From Christensenella sp. UBA7588 (GTDB lineage Bacteria > Bacillota > Clostridia > Christensenellales > CAG-917): 33,347 nucleotides of DNA. This document shows positions 1-7,475 of this stretch, one piece after another. A program made the translations under genes and the position numbers. Under the pieces are notes generated by a model that saw only the letters and a list, made by a program, of their open reading frames with translations, did no database searches and was not told where the DNA came from. The DNA is taken from contig DLKM01000009.1 in NCBI GenBank assembly GCA_002478945.1, forward strand, positions 1 to 33,347. Direction: 5' to 3'. The number at the start of each line of letters is the position of its first letter. The stretch's first letter is position 1.

Positions 1-200
1 TTGAGGGAACCCACGGAACCGCTCCGCGGGGGGACACACTCGGTACTCGGATAAATAGGTATCGTACACTCACTGTGTCACGCGCTTTGTGCGCCGCTAC
101 GCAACAGAATGGCGCAGTCGCTTGTACTTTTCGTCAACCTCGACGCTCGATTTGCTCGCCGCCTTGCGGCTCGAAACTTCGAATAAGCACATTCCGTTAA
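1..200 (-). repeat. Interspersed repeat, copy 1 (cut by window edge)
   Basis: Read on the minus strand, this stretch matches 9563-9765 almost base for base. It begins with TAACGGAATGTGCTTATTC and contains the hairpin TGCGCC/GGCGCA and the GC-rich hairpin CCCGCGGA/TCCGTGGG. It is therefore an inverted copy of the repeat also found at 9563, 27701 and 32882. The far end runs off the window. Reading frames across it are not conserved between copies, so I call no gene here. Confidence 0.9.
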
Positions 201-225
201 TTAGTAATATTTTACGAGTTCATCA

Positions 226-780
226 CTACGAGTTCATCACGATAAAATATTCCGTCAGTTTTTCGGGAGTGTCGGCAAAGGCGGTGGAGTCCCAGTATTT
301 TATCAAAAGCACGAAGTTTTCGATGACGGAATCGACTTTTAGCGTTTTGGGCAAATCTTTGCCGCTGATAAAGTTGTTTTCAACGCAGGCGGTGGCAAAC
401 TCTTGCAGTTCGCCTCTTAAATACGTCAAAAACACGTCTTTGCTTTGCGAGAGAAGTATTGCGTGTATGAGCGACCTTTCGTCGTGCAAGTGATAGAAAA
501 TGTGTGTGATAAAGTGCTTGTAATCGAATATCGACGACTTGGAAAAGTCGTGGCTTTGTTCTTCTTCGACGGTGTGCGAAAAGACGTGTCCGAATATCGT
601 AGTGCATATAGATTTGAGCAAATCTTCTTTTGTTTTGTAGTGCGCGTAGAATGTGCTGCGAGCCACGCCGCTTGCGTCCAAAACGTCTTGTATGCGTACG
701 TCGCTGTATTCTTTTTCAAGCAAAACGCTCGCAAATGCGTTGTAAATCTTTTCTGTTGTTGCCGATATTTTTTTATGCAT
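226..780 (-). CDS. TetR/AcrR-family transcriptional regulator
   Basis: This 184-residue protein has a typical TetR N-terminal DNA-binding domain at about residues 8-55, including IQDVLDASGVARSTFYAHYKTKEDLL, read as two pieces around the helix-turn-helix. The rest is an all-helical, poorly conserved ligand or dimerisation domain, so the inducer cannot be read. A GAGGTGA ribosome site lies just upstream of the ATG. The gene is divergent from the ABC importer operon at 959, which makes it a candidate regulator of that operon as well as of itself. The last bases contain a 14-bp tandem duplication (GTGATGAACTCGTA twice) that spans the TAG stop. Family assignment is firm; the target is inference. 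Confidence 0.88.
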   Translation of the reverse strand: MHKKISATTEKIYNAFASVLLEKEYSDVRIQDVLDASGVARSTFYAHYKTKEDLLKSICTTIFGHVFSHTVEEEQSHDFSKSSIFDYKHFITHIFYHLHDERSLIHAILLSQSKDVFLTYLRGELQEFATACVENNFISGKDLPKTLKVDSVIENFVLLIKYWDSTAFADTPEKLTEYFIVMNS

Positions 781-797
781 AATTTCACCTCAACCGA

Positions 798-827
798 ATT
801 GTATCAAACACGGTGTTTCGTTGTCAA
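798..827 (-). promoter_or_regulatory. Promoter of the TetR gene with palindromic operator in the spacer
   Basis: On the minus strand there is TTGACA (822-827), an 18-bp spacer and TACAAT (798-803). The spacer contains the perfect palindrome AAACAC-G-GTGTTT at 806-818, ideally placed for steric autorepression by the TetR protein. The predicted transcript start is at about 791, so the leader is very short and its ribosome site lies almost at the 5' end. Confidence 0.7.
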
Positions 828-851
828 TACATTTAGTTTCATTTTTTAACA

Positions 852-876
852 AAAACAGAACATTATGTTTTATTTT
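852..876. promoter_or_regulatory. Imperfect palindrome between tetR and the ABC operon
   Basis: An AT-rich 25-bp imperfect palindrome is centred on AACAT-T-ATGTT. It lies about 50 bp upstream of the -35 box of the importer operon. It could be a regulator site, but AT-rich palindromes also arise by chance and it does not resemble the 806-818 palindrome. Confidence 0.3.
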
Positions 877-922
877 GTTTGATTTATGCTAATTTTTACC
901 GTACATATATGCCTCTAACGAC

Positions 923-952
923 TTGATAAATTTTGCGCGTTGATGCTATAAT
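923..952 (+). promoter_or_regulatory. Promoter of the ABC importer operon
   Basis: TTGATA (923-928), an 18-bp spacer and a perfect TATAAT (947-952). The predicted start of transcription, about 958-960, coincides with the first ATG of the following gene, so the message would be leaderless or nearly so. Confidence 0.75.
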
Positions 953-958
953 ACAAGT

Positions 959-1741
959 ATGGACGAAAGTATGCTCGAAGTTAATAATCTGTGCGTGTAC
1001 GCGTCGTTTTCACGTTCGACGGAAATGATTGTCGATAGCGTTTCCTTTTGCCTTAACGAGGGGGAGCGTCTTGCAATCGTCGGCGAGTCGGGAAGCGGCA
1101 AATCTATGATTGTAAACGCGCTTACATCGTCTCTTGCAGACAACTGTTACGCAACGGGACTTATATCGTTTGACGGCACGGATTTGATAAAAAGTCGCAG
1201 AAAAGAGAGAAAACTTTTGGGCAGACAGATTGTGTTTGTACCGCAAGGCGGCGCAGAATCGCTCAATCCGTCTTTGAAGATAAAAACACAGATTTACGAG
1301 GCTTTTTCTCGCAAAGGTATTAAACTCAATCGTCAAGAGAAGAAGGCGTATTCGATATACAATCTTTCACGGGCTGGACTTACAAACGGAGAAGAAATCC
1401 TTGAAAAATATCCGTTTGAAATAAGCGGAGGAGAGGCGCAACGAGTCGTGCTTGCGATAGCGATGTGCGCAAATCCAAAACTTATCGTGGCAGACGAGGC
1501 AACGAGGGGAATCGACGAAACGACGAGCAAAACGTTTTGGGAATGTATGGACCGTGACTTTGAAAAATCGGCAATAATTGTCGTAACTCACGATATGTCC
1601 GTTGCGAGCAGATGCGATTACGTCCTCGTGCTTAAAGACGGTCAAGTGCGTGAATTCGGTAAAGCGGCAGAAGTTTTGTCAAATCCTCAAAACGATTACA
1701 CCAAGGAATTATTGTCCGCGTGCGAGGTGTGCGATGCTTGA
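959..1741 (+). CDS. ABC importer ATPase 1 (DppD/OppD/NikD type)
   Basis: This 260-residue cytoplasmic ATPase of the peptide/nickel importer family shows Walker A GESGSGKS at 42-49, Q-loop Q96, signature SGGEAQR at 156-162, Walker B LIVADE at 175-180 and switch His211. It ends soon after the YTKELLSAC motif and lacks the roughly 60-residue C-terminal extension of OppD/DppD. Its length is closer to NikD-type subunits. The start is uncertain: the ATG at 959 would give a leaderless message, and the ATG at 971 (MLEVNN, matching the second ATPase) has only a poor ribosome site. The gene overlaps the next by 8 bases and is the first of a five-gene transporter operon. The substrate may be peptide, nickel or a metallophore. 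Confidence 0.9.
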   Translation: MDESMLEVNNLCVYASFSRSTEMIVDSVSFCLNEGERLAIVGESGSGKSMIVNALTSSLADNCYATGLISFDGTDLIKSRRKERKLLGRQIVFVPQGGAESLNPSLKIKTQIYEAFSRKGIKLNRQEKKAYSIYNLSRAGLTNGEEILEKYPFEISGGEAQRVVLAIAMCANPKLIVADEATRGIDETTSKTFWECMDRDFEKSAIIVVTHDMSVASRCDYVLVLKDGQVREFGKAAEVLSNPQNDYTKELLSACEVCDA

Positions 1742-2489
1742 AGTGTTAAACGTGTCAAAAAGTTTCACAATCGGCAAAGGAAAAGCAAAATCGACGGTTG
1801 AGCCTCTCGTAAACGTAAGTTTAACTATCGAAAACGGCAAAAAGATAGGTCTTGTCGGCAAAAGCGGAGCAGGCAAAAGCACGCTTGCGAATATTATTTG
1901 CGGACTTGTCGCTCCGTCGCAAGGACAAGTGTTGCTTGACGGGAAATCGCTGTATTCCGAAAAAAACAAGTATGACAAAAAAGCGGGTATTGCGGTGCAA
2001 CTCATTCCGCAGAAACCCGCGCTTGCGCTTGACCCGACTCAACGCGTCGGCAGCGCCGTAAAAGAAGCACTCGTGGCGTTTAAGCGTGCAAAACGAGGTA
2101 AAGACGCAACCGATAAAATGCTGCAACTGTTTGACGTGGTAGGGCTTGAACGCACTCTTGCAAGTCGATTGCCCGTGCATCTCAGCGGAGGTCAGGCGCA
2201 GAGAGTGGTCATTGCCCGTGCGCTTGCTCTCGAGCCGCAGATTCTGGTATGCGACGAATCGACGTCTATGCTCGACGCGACGACGCAAAAGAATATCGTC
2301 GAACTATTGGACTCTCTCGTAAAAGAAAGGGGATTGTCGGTGCTGTTTATCTCGCACGATACGCGGCTCGTGGATAGATTTTGCGACGAGGTTTACTATA
2401 TAAAAGACGGAAACGTTACGAGCGACTTGCCCTGCGACGAGCAAGCCGAAAAAGCAGAATCGCATAGCGATTGCGAAAAGGAGCATTAA
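1734..2489 (+). CDS. ABC importer ATPase 2 (DppF/OppF/NikE type)
   Basis: This 251-residue ATPase is the presumed heterodimer partner of the preceding subunit. Walker A is GKSGAGKS at 42-49, Q-loop Q93, signature SGGQAQR at 151-157, Walker B ILVCDE at 170-175 and switch His208. The ATG at 1734 lies inside the end of the upstream gene (8-base overlap) and gives the family-typical start MLEVLNVSKSF, so translational coupling is likely. The frame is open further upstream, but that region codes for the first ATPase in another frame. Like its partner it lacks the long OppF C-terminal domain and instead ends in an acidic tail with Cys and His residues. Family is firm; substrate is not readable. Confidence 0.92.
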   Translation: MLEVLNVSKSFTIGKGKAKSTVEPLVNVSLTIENGKKIGLVGKSGAGKSTLANIICGLVAPSQGQVLLDGKSLYSEKNKYDKKAGIAVQLIPQKPALALDPTQRVGSAVKEALVAFKRAKRGKDATDKMLQLFDVVGLERTLASRLPVHLSGGQAQRVVIARALALEPQILVCDESTSMLDATTQKNIVELLDSLVKERGLSVLFISHDTRLVDRFCDEVYYIKDGNVTSDLPCDEQAEKAESHSDCEKEH

Positions 2490-2490
2490 A

Positions 2491-4083
2491 ATGAAAACGA
2501 CAAAAATATTCGGTGTATTATTGTCGATAGTCGTCCTTGCGACCGTGTGTATAGGACTTGTCGCGTGCAATACCGATACCGTCGCACCGCAGGAGAAAAC
2601 CCTTATCGTCGGCACGACGATGATTGTCGATTCGCTTAATCGTCTCGACGCAAACGGCGGTAAGGCAGGTTACAATTTCGACAAAATCGCGTCCACCGTT
2701 TCGCAAATCTCGGCAGTTAGCGTAATTGACGGCTATTACGTCGGCGTTGACTGCGATTTTACCGTGTCCGACGACAAAAAGACGGTTACGCTCACTCAAA
2801 GAGACGGATATAAATGGCACGACGGAAAGAGTGTGTCTATCGACGACGTCGAGTATACTTTGAGCGCATTGAAAGAGGGAGACGATTATCAAAGCGTAAT
2901 CAAAGAAAACGATTCGTTGATTTATTCCGTCGATATGTCCGACGCGTTTCTTAAGAAAGTGGCAAGCGAAACTCTCAAGCCAAAGCATCTGTTTGAGGGA
3001 AAAACCAAAGAAACGCTTTCCGACGAGGAATCCGTCGTCGGGGCAGGTCCGTTTAAGTATGTCGGAAGAAACATAAATGCAGGCACGATTACTTTTGAAA
3101 AATTTGCGGAATATCCGAAAGCGGACAGCGTTAAGTTCGACAAGGTTATATTCAAAAATTACGGTTCGCAGGAAGTGCTTGCTTTGGCTTTGAAAAACGG
3201 CGAAGTGGATTTGATTTTCGATTATGCAAATGGATTGTCAACGGACGCCGTTGCGGCGTTGAGCGGAAACGATAACGTTCAAATTATTTCGCAAGCCACG
3301 AAACAAATTGATAAAGTGATGTTTTTCAATAACGGCAAAATGACGGATTCGAAAGTGAAACGAGCCATAGCTCTGTCAATAGATTTTGAAAAAATTCGCA
3401 ACACGTTTGCACCCGCCGACGCCGTGCCGTCAAGAGAAGGTTTTGTCGCGGAAGGTATCTTCGGATATAAAGAAACGCCGATTTGGTCGCGTAATCTTCA
3501 AGAGGCAAAAGAACTTTTGTCTGCAAAAGGTTATTCCGCTTCAAACAAATTCAGATTTGAAATTTTGGTGCGCTCGGGTTCGGACGATACGCAATACGCC
3601 GACCTTCTCAAAACTCAAATCGAAGAAACGGGTCTCGTCGACGTCGTGCTTATTGAAAAAGGTGCCGATTGGAAGGAGTACTATCAGGCAGGCAATCATA
3701 TGGCAAGTTTTGCAAAAATAACCGCAGGCGGCTACGATTTCGACACAGGTTACGGCTCGAGGTATTTGCTTGCGGCATATACGAGATTCTGTGATATAAA
3801 GCCGAATCCCGTCGCGCACGGTCAGGTAGAAGTCGAGGACGCCGACGGCGAGCTTAACGAATTCGGCATAATTCTCGACTCGATGAAAAAAGCGGCGTCG
3901 GAGAACGCACTTAAAAAAGCCGTCGAAAAATATCAGGATTATATAGCCGAAAACGTGCTTTGCGTGCCGTTTTTCTATTCGAAAATCAATTACGGCGCAA
4001 GTGCGAAACTCAGCGGTTTCAAACTCGATTCGGCGTCAGGCATTCTCAACGTCGTAACGTTTGAAACTCTCGAAAGGGCGTAA
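2491..4083 (+). CDS. Extracellular solute-binding lipoprotein, family 5
   Basis: This 530-residue protein is the substrate-capture subunit of the importer. Residues 1-26 form a lipoprotein signal peptide ending in the lipobox LVAC, with Cys26 as the lipidated residue. The mature part has family 5 hallmarks, including YKWHDGKSVSIDDVEYTL in the first lobe, GAGPFKY, and a hinge-side segment with SKVKRAIALSIDFEKIR. An AAGGAG ribosome site precedes the ATG, one base after the stop of ATPase 2. Family 5 proteins bind oligopeptides, nickel or nickel-chelator complexes, haem or sugars, and the sequence alone does not choose among these. A strong intercistronic hairpin follows at 4107-4128. Confidence 0.93.
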   Translation: MKTTKIFGVLLSIVVLATVCIGLVACNTDTVAPQEKTLIVGTTMIVDSLNRLDANGGKAGYNFDKIASTVSQISAVSVIDGYYVGVDCDFTVSDDKKTVTLTQRDGYKWHDGKSVSIDDVEYTLSALKEGDDYQSVIKENDSLIYSVDMSDAFLKKVASETLKPKHLFEGKTKETLSDEESVVGAGPFKYVGRNINAGTITFEKFAEYPKADSVKFDKVIFKNYGSQEVLALALKNGEVDLIFDYANGLSTDAVAALSGNDNVQIISQATKQIDKVMFFNNGKMTDSKVKRAIALSIDFEKIRNTFAPADAVPSREGFVAEGIFGYKETPIWSRNLQEAKELLSAKGYSASNKFRFEILVRSGSDDTQYADLLKTQIEETGLVDVVLIEKGADWKEYYQAGNHMASFAKITAGGYDFDTGYGSRYLLAAYTRFCDIKPNPVAHGQVEVEDADGELNEFGIILDSMKKAASENALKKAVEKYQDYIAENVLCVPFFYSKINYGASAKLSGFKLDSASGILNVVTFETLERA

Positions 4084-4106
4084 TCGGTTATAAGGACAGA
4101 AAAGCG

Positions 4107-4128
4107 TTTGCGCAACGAATTGCGCAAA
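4107..4128 (+). other. Intercistronic hairpin between binding protein and permease
   Basis: A perfect 9-bp inverted repeat, TTTGCGCAA / TTGCGCAAA, with a 4-base loop. No U-run follows, so it is more likely an mRNA stabiliser or processing stop than a terminator. It would fit higher expression of the binding protein relative to the permeases. Confidence 0.6.
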
Positions 4129-4144
4129 TATTCAAACGAAAGAT

Positions 4145-5107
4145 ATGGCAAAAAGAATAGGCAAAAGTTTGATATTCTCAATCATTGCTTTGGTGGCGAT
4201 ATTCATCGTCAATTTCTTTTTGCCTCGTCTTATGCCCGGCGACCCTCTCGAAAACCTTATCGGCGCAGACGAAAAATCGATAACGCAAGAAGAATATGAC
4301 GCTTTATACCGCGAAATGGGGCTTGATTTGCCGCTCGGCAAACAATTTGCAAACTACGTTTCGAGTTTGTTCAAAGGCGATTGGGGATATTCTTATCATC
4401 AAGGCAGATACGTCGGCGCGATAATCTTTGAAAAGATTCCCAGAACGTTGCAGATAACTATGCCTGCGTGGCTGTTGTCGGCGTTGATTGCGTGCTGGTT
4501 GGGACTTGTCGCAGGCAACAAAAAATCTCGATTCGCAGACGTCGGAATCACGAGCGGAATGATGATTGTAGATGCCGTTCCGTCGTTTTTGTGCGCGATA
4601 GTACTGCTCATTTTATTTGCGTTCGAATGGAAAGTGTTGCCGTCGGGCGGACTGAATTCTCCGTTTGCGGAAAATGCGGCGTCCGATAGGTTTTTGCATT
4701 TGATTTTGCCCGTTATGACGTTGGTATTGGCGTCAACGCCGAAAAAATATCTGCTTGTGCGAAATCAATCTGCAAACATTATGGACGAACAATATATGTC
4801 GTACGCGCGCGCGAAGGGCTTGAGCAATGCTCGACTCGAATACGTGCATACGTTTCCGAATATATCCGCAACGTTTATTTCTATGCTCGGCACGAGTTTC
4901 GGACATATGATTGCAGGCTCAATCGTCATAGAAAAAGTATTTTCGATTGACGGTGTGGGATTGCTCGTCAGCCGCGCGATAAACGACAAGGATTTTCCGA
5001 CTTTGCAAGGCGCGTTGTTGATTATCGCAATAAGCGTAATTGTTTCAAACTTCGTCGCGGACGTAATAGTGTCGCTTTGCGACCCGAGGCAGAGGAGGGC
5101 GGAATGA
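4145..5107 (+). CDS. ABC importer permease 1 (DppB/NikB type)
   Basis: This 320-residue integral membrane subunit starts with a hydrophobic helix (residues 8-30) followed by LPRLMPGDPLENLI, the usual N-terminal signature of DppB-type permeases. Several further hydrophobic helices follow. The cytoplasmic ATPase-contact (EAA) loop reads YARAKGLSNARLEYVHTFPN near residues 219-238. The ribosome site is weak (GAAAG), so the gene may depend on coupling or on the upstream hairpin for its level. It overlaps the second permease by 4 bases (ATGA). It forms the channel with the next protein. Confidence 0.92.
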   Translation: MAKRIGKSLIFSIIALVAIFIVNFFLPRLMPGDPLENLIGADEKSITQEEYDALYREMGLDLPLGKQFANYVSSLFKGDWGYSYHQGRYVGAIIFEKIPRTLQITMPAWLLSALIACWLGLVAGNKKSRFADVGITSGMMIVDAVPSFLCAIVLLILFAFEWKVLPSGGLNSPFAENAASDRFLHLILPVMTLVLASTPKKYLLVRNQSANIMDEQYMSYARAKGLSNARLEYVHTFPNISATFISMLGTSFGHMIAGSIVIEKVFSIDGVGLLVSRAINDKDFPTLQGALLIIAISVIVSNFVADVIVSLCDPRQRRAE

Positions 5108-5961
5108 AAAGCGCAAAGAATTACAAAGCAAGGCGCGCCGTTTCGATAACTCTGTTTTCGCTCGGGGTGGCAATTTTGTTGACGTTCGTCGTGTTTGCGA
5201 TTTTCGGAGAACAAATTGCGCCGTACGACTGTCGCGAAAGTTTTGAAAAGTTTTTGCCGTGTTCCAAGGAGCATTTGCTCGGAACAAACAATATCGGCTA
5301 CGATATAATGTCGCAACTCATCGTTGCGACGCGCTCGACGCTTATCGTAGGCGTAACGAGTGCGCTTGCGTGCATCGTCATAGGCGTTGCCATAGGTCTT
5401 TTGGCAGGGTATCTCGGAGGAATCGCGTCGGAAGCCGTCAATGCGTTTATCAACTTCTTTTTGCTTATGCCGATATTGCCTGCCGCAATAGTAATCGCAG
5501 CGTATGCTAACGGCGGAAAAACGAGCATAATTCTCACAATATCGTTGCTTTGCTGGTGTTCGACGGCAAGAGCGGTGCGGGCAAAAACGATGTCGGTCAA
5601 AAATTCCGAATATATTCGCTCGCTCAAATCTCTGGGCTATAGCGAGGCAAGAATTTTGTTCCGTCATACGTTGCCCAACGTGATGGACGTGGCGGTGGCG
5701 CACTTTATGCCGTCGGTGGCAAGTTGCATAATGGTTGAAGCGACTTTGAGCTTTCTCGGTATGGGCAGCGTTACCGACGTAACTTGGGGCGTAATGATAC
5801 AAAACGCGTTCAATTACGGCGGAATACTCCTTGAAAAGTACAACTGGATTTTGGCTCCCGGCGGTATGATTATGCTGTTGCAACTCGCTATATATATGAT
5901 AAATCAATATATCGAGTTCCGCCGCAAAATCGTGCGAGAAAGCACGATTAACTATGATTAA
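5104..5961 (+). CDS. ABC importer permease 2 (DppC/NikC type)
   Basis: This 285-residue integral membrane protein is the partner of the preceding permease. I place the start at the ATG at 5104, which overlaps the upstream stop codon (ATGA) and follows GGAGGGCGG. The frame is open nine codons further upstream but without a ribosome site. An N-terminal helix (about 14-36) is followed by a short external loop with HLLGTNNIGYDIMSQLI, the family equivalent of HPLGTDxxGRDVLS. The EAA loop reads YIRSLKSLGYSEARILFRHT, ending before LPN. It closes the conserved transporter gene set; the next gene is 42 bases away. Confidence 0.93.
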   Translation: MKSAKNYKARRAVSITLFSLGVAILLTFVVFAIFGEQIAPYDCRESFEKFLPCSKEHLLGTNNIGYDIMSQLIVATRSTLIVGVTSALACIVIGVAIGLLAGYLGGIASEAVNAFINFFLLMPILPAAIVIAAYANGGKTSIILTISLLCWCSTARAVRAKTMSVKNSEYIRSLKSLGYSEARILFRHTLPNVMDVAVAHFMPSVASCIMVEATLSFLGMGSVTDVTWGVMIQNAFNYGGILLEKYNWILAPGGMIMLLQLAIYMINQYIEFRRKIVRESTINYD

Positions 5962-6003
5962 ATAAGATATAAAGTGCCGATTTAGGCAATAGAGGTAAAA
6001 TAT

Positions 6004-6819
6004 ATGTGTTTGGGAAATCCGAATTGCAAATGCAATGCGATAAGCGATATAAGGGCTTTGCGCGATGAGGAAATTTTGTTCGGCAAACGATGCGAAAGCA
6101 CCGTTGCCGACGATGAAAACGTGTCGTCTGCGCGTAAGGATTATTTGGAAAATCCTACTTTCGATACGATTATGGCTCTCGGAAACGCACTCGCTTTTCA
6201 AATGCGATACAATGAAGCGATAGAGTGTTTCGAGAGAGCAATCGCACTCAAGCCAAACGATTATCAAGCGCGCAGAAAGTGTGCCGGCAGGTATATTTCG
6301 ACCCTTCAGCTCGACAAAGCGGAGGACGCTTTTTTGTGGTGCGACGAGAGGGCGGAGGACAAACTCGACACGAGATATATGCTCGGTTGCATTGCCTATT
6401 ATAAGTTCGAATACGAAAAGGCTCTTGCCTTGTTTGACGAATGCTTTGCGCTTGCCGAAGGCAACGACGATATGTACGTCGCCGCGCTCTTTTGGGCTAT
6501 TGCCTGCTCCGTGCAACTCGGCCGCGACTTGGATGACGTACTTGCAAAATACAAAAATATGCAAATCGGACATCACGCAGGATATTTGCAAGCCGTGCGC
6601 TTGTTTATGGGCGATAGCCTCGAGGACTGCGACAATATTCCCAAAGAGGATAAATTGCAAAACTGTATCTTTATGTACGGCGTGCATCTGTACTTTTTGC
6701 ACAACAAAAATCTTATGCTTGCCGACATCGCACTAAAAAATACGCTTGCGAACGACACTTATTTCTCTGCGTTTGCATATCTCGGAGCATATACGGAATA
6801 TCTTAGAAACAATAATTGA
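6004..6819 (+). CDS. Tetratricopeptide-repeat protein with Cys-rich N-terminus
   Basis: This 271-residue protein is predicted to be cytoplasmic, with no signal peptide. At least three TPR-like helical hairpins are visible at about 54-87 (YNEAIECFERAIALKPND), 88-118 and 121-152 (YEKALALFDECFALA), with weaker helical repeats after that. The N-terminus MCLGNPNCKC carries Cys2, Cys8 and Cys10, which could bind metal. GAGGT precedes the ATG. Its position 42 bases behind the importer, with no terminator between, suggests co-transcription. I do not recognise a specific family, so the role is probably protein-protein contact and nothing more specific can be claimed. Confidence 0.85.
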   Translation: MCLGNPNCKCNAISDIRALRDEEILFGKRCESTVADDENVSSARKDYLENPTFDTIMALGNALAFQMRYNEAIECFERAIALKPNDYQARRKCAGRYISTLQLDKAEDAFLWCDERAEDKLDTRYMLGCIAYYKFEYEKALALFDECFALAEGNDDMYVAALFWAIACSVQLGRDLDDVLAKYKNMQIGHHAGYLQAVRLFMGDSLEDCDNIPKEDKLQNCIFMYGVHLYFLHNKNLMLADIALKNTLANDTYFSAFAYLGAYTEYLRNNN

Positions 6820-6827
6820 AAAATAAC

Positions 6828-6855
6828 TTGCCATTTGGATATAATGTGTTATAAT
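6828..6855 (+). promoter_or_regulatory. ssrA promoter
   Basis: TTGCCA (6828-6833), a 16-bp spacer and a perfect TATAAT (6850-6855). The start at about 6861 would give a 5' leader of about 33 bases, to be removed by RNase P. That leader can form a short ACGCC/GGCGT stem. Confidence 0.75.
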
Positions 6856-6893
6856 CATCTCACTTCGGACGCCTTTGTTGATTGTGGCGTATC

Positions 6894-7257
6894 GGGGGTG
6901 TACTGGATTCGACACTCAGTTTGAAGCGGTATAAGCACGTCGTAGGCTCGGCTACGCAAAAACGGAAATTAAAATTAAATGCAAAAAACAATCAAAAGAG
7001 CTCCAATATGGAGTTCGCTCTTGCTGCGTAATTAACTAGTGGCACGTCGACGCAAGGTTTTCTGTTCCCTTGCCAATCGGCGTTATAAAAACAGACAACG
7101 CAACTTAAGTTCTCGGTAGGGTTGTTGTCATCACGAGATTATCAATCGGAGGTTTGCGAATGAACCGAAGTGCGAAAAATTCAATCATTCGATAAACGTG
7201 TAGAAAGTGCCGAATATGGCTGTTTGGACCGGGGTCCGACTCCCCGCACCTCCACCA
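6894..7257 (+). ncRNA. ssrA: Transfer-messenger RNA (tmRNA)
   Basis: This 364-nt RNA rescues stalled ribosomes and tags the unfinished protein for proteolysis. The 5' end GGGGGTGTACTGGATTCGAC is the standard tmRNA start. Its first seven bases pair with CACCTCC just before the encoded ACCA end (7254-7257), with one G-U pair. The T-arm-like stretch GGACCGGGGTCCGACTCCCC lies just before the 3' end. The tag frame runs from 6981 to 7031 and reads AKNNQKSSNMEFALAA then TAA. The ending ALAA is the usual protease recognition tail. The gene is one-piece, not permuted, and is followed at once by a terminator array. Confidence 0.97.
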
Positions 7258-7430
7258 AATTAAAAGACGCGCAATAGCGCGTTTTTTAATTTAGCGGTGC
7301 GGGACTACCTCGTATTAAGCACCAAATTAAAAGACGCGCGACGGTGCGTTTTTTAATTTAACGGTGCGGGACTGCCTCGTATTAAGCACCAAATTAAAAG
7401 ACGCGCAACGGCGCGTCTTTTATTTAATGG
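7254..7430 (+). repeat. Tandem array of three intrinsic terminators, 67-bp period
   Basis: Copies lie at 7254-7320, 7321-7387 and 7388-7430 (partial). Each starts with ACCAAATTAAAAGACGCGC and carries a stem ACGCGC paired with GCGCGT (GTGCGT in copy 2, keeping pairing through a G-U). Copies 1 and 2 are followed by six Ts, and copy 3 by a slightly broken T-run. The unit begins with the ACCA of the tmRNA 3' end. The flanking A- and T-runs make the hairpins potentially bidirectional. Confidence 0.9.
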
Positions 7431-7447
7431 TAATAGTCGAAACAAAT

Positions 7448-7475
7448 GAAAAAGCATCGCTTTTTAGCGGTGCTT
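7448..7475 (-). terminator. Intrinsic terminator of the zinc-ribbon gene
   Basis: On the minus strand the stem AAGCACCGCT/AGCGATGCTT with an AAAA loop is followed by TTTTTC. It overlaps the stop codon of the gene. Confidence 0.75.

Noticed and set aside
1602..1733. N-terminal extension of the second ATPase
   Set aside because: The extra 44 codons overlap the first ATPase in another frame, and the ATG at 1734 gives the family-typical start.
4765..6702. Open frame of 645 codons on the minus strand
   Set aside because: It lies opposite two permease genes and most of the TPR gene, has no ribosome site and no recognisable domain. It is an effect of codon bias.
7254..7430. CRISPR array
   Set aside because: The 67-bp units are repeated in full with terminator stems and no variable spacers.
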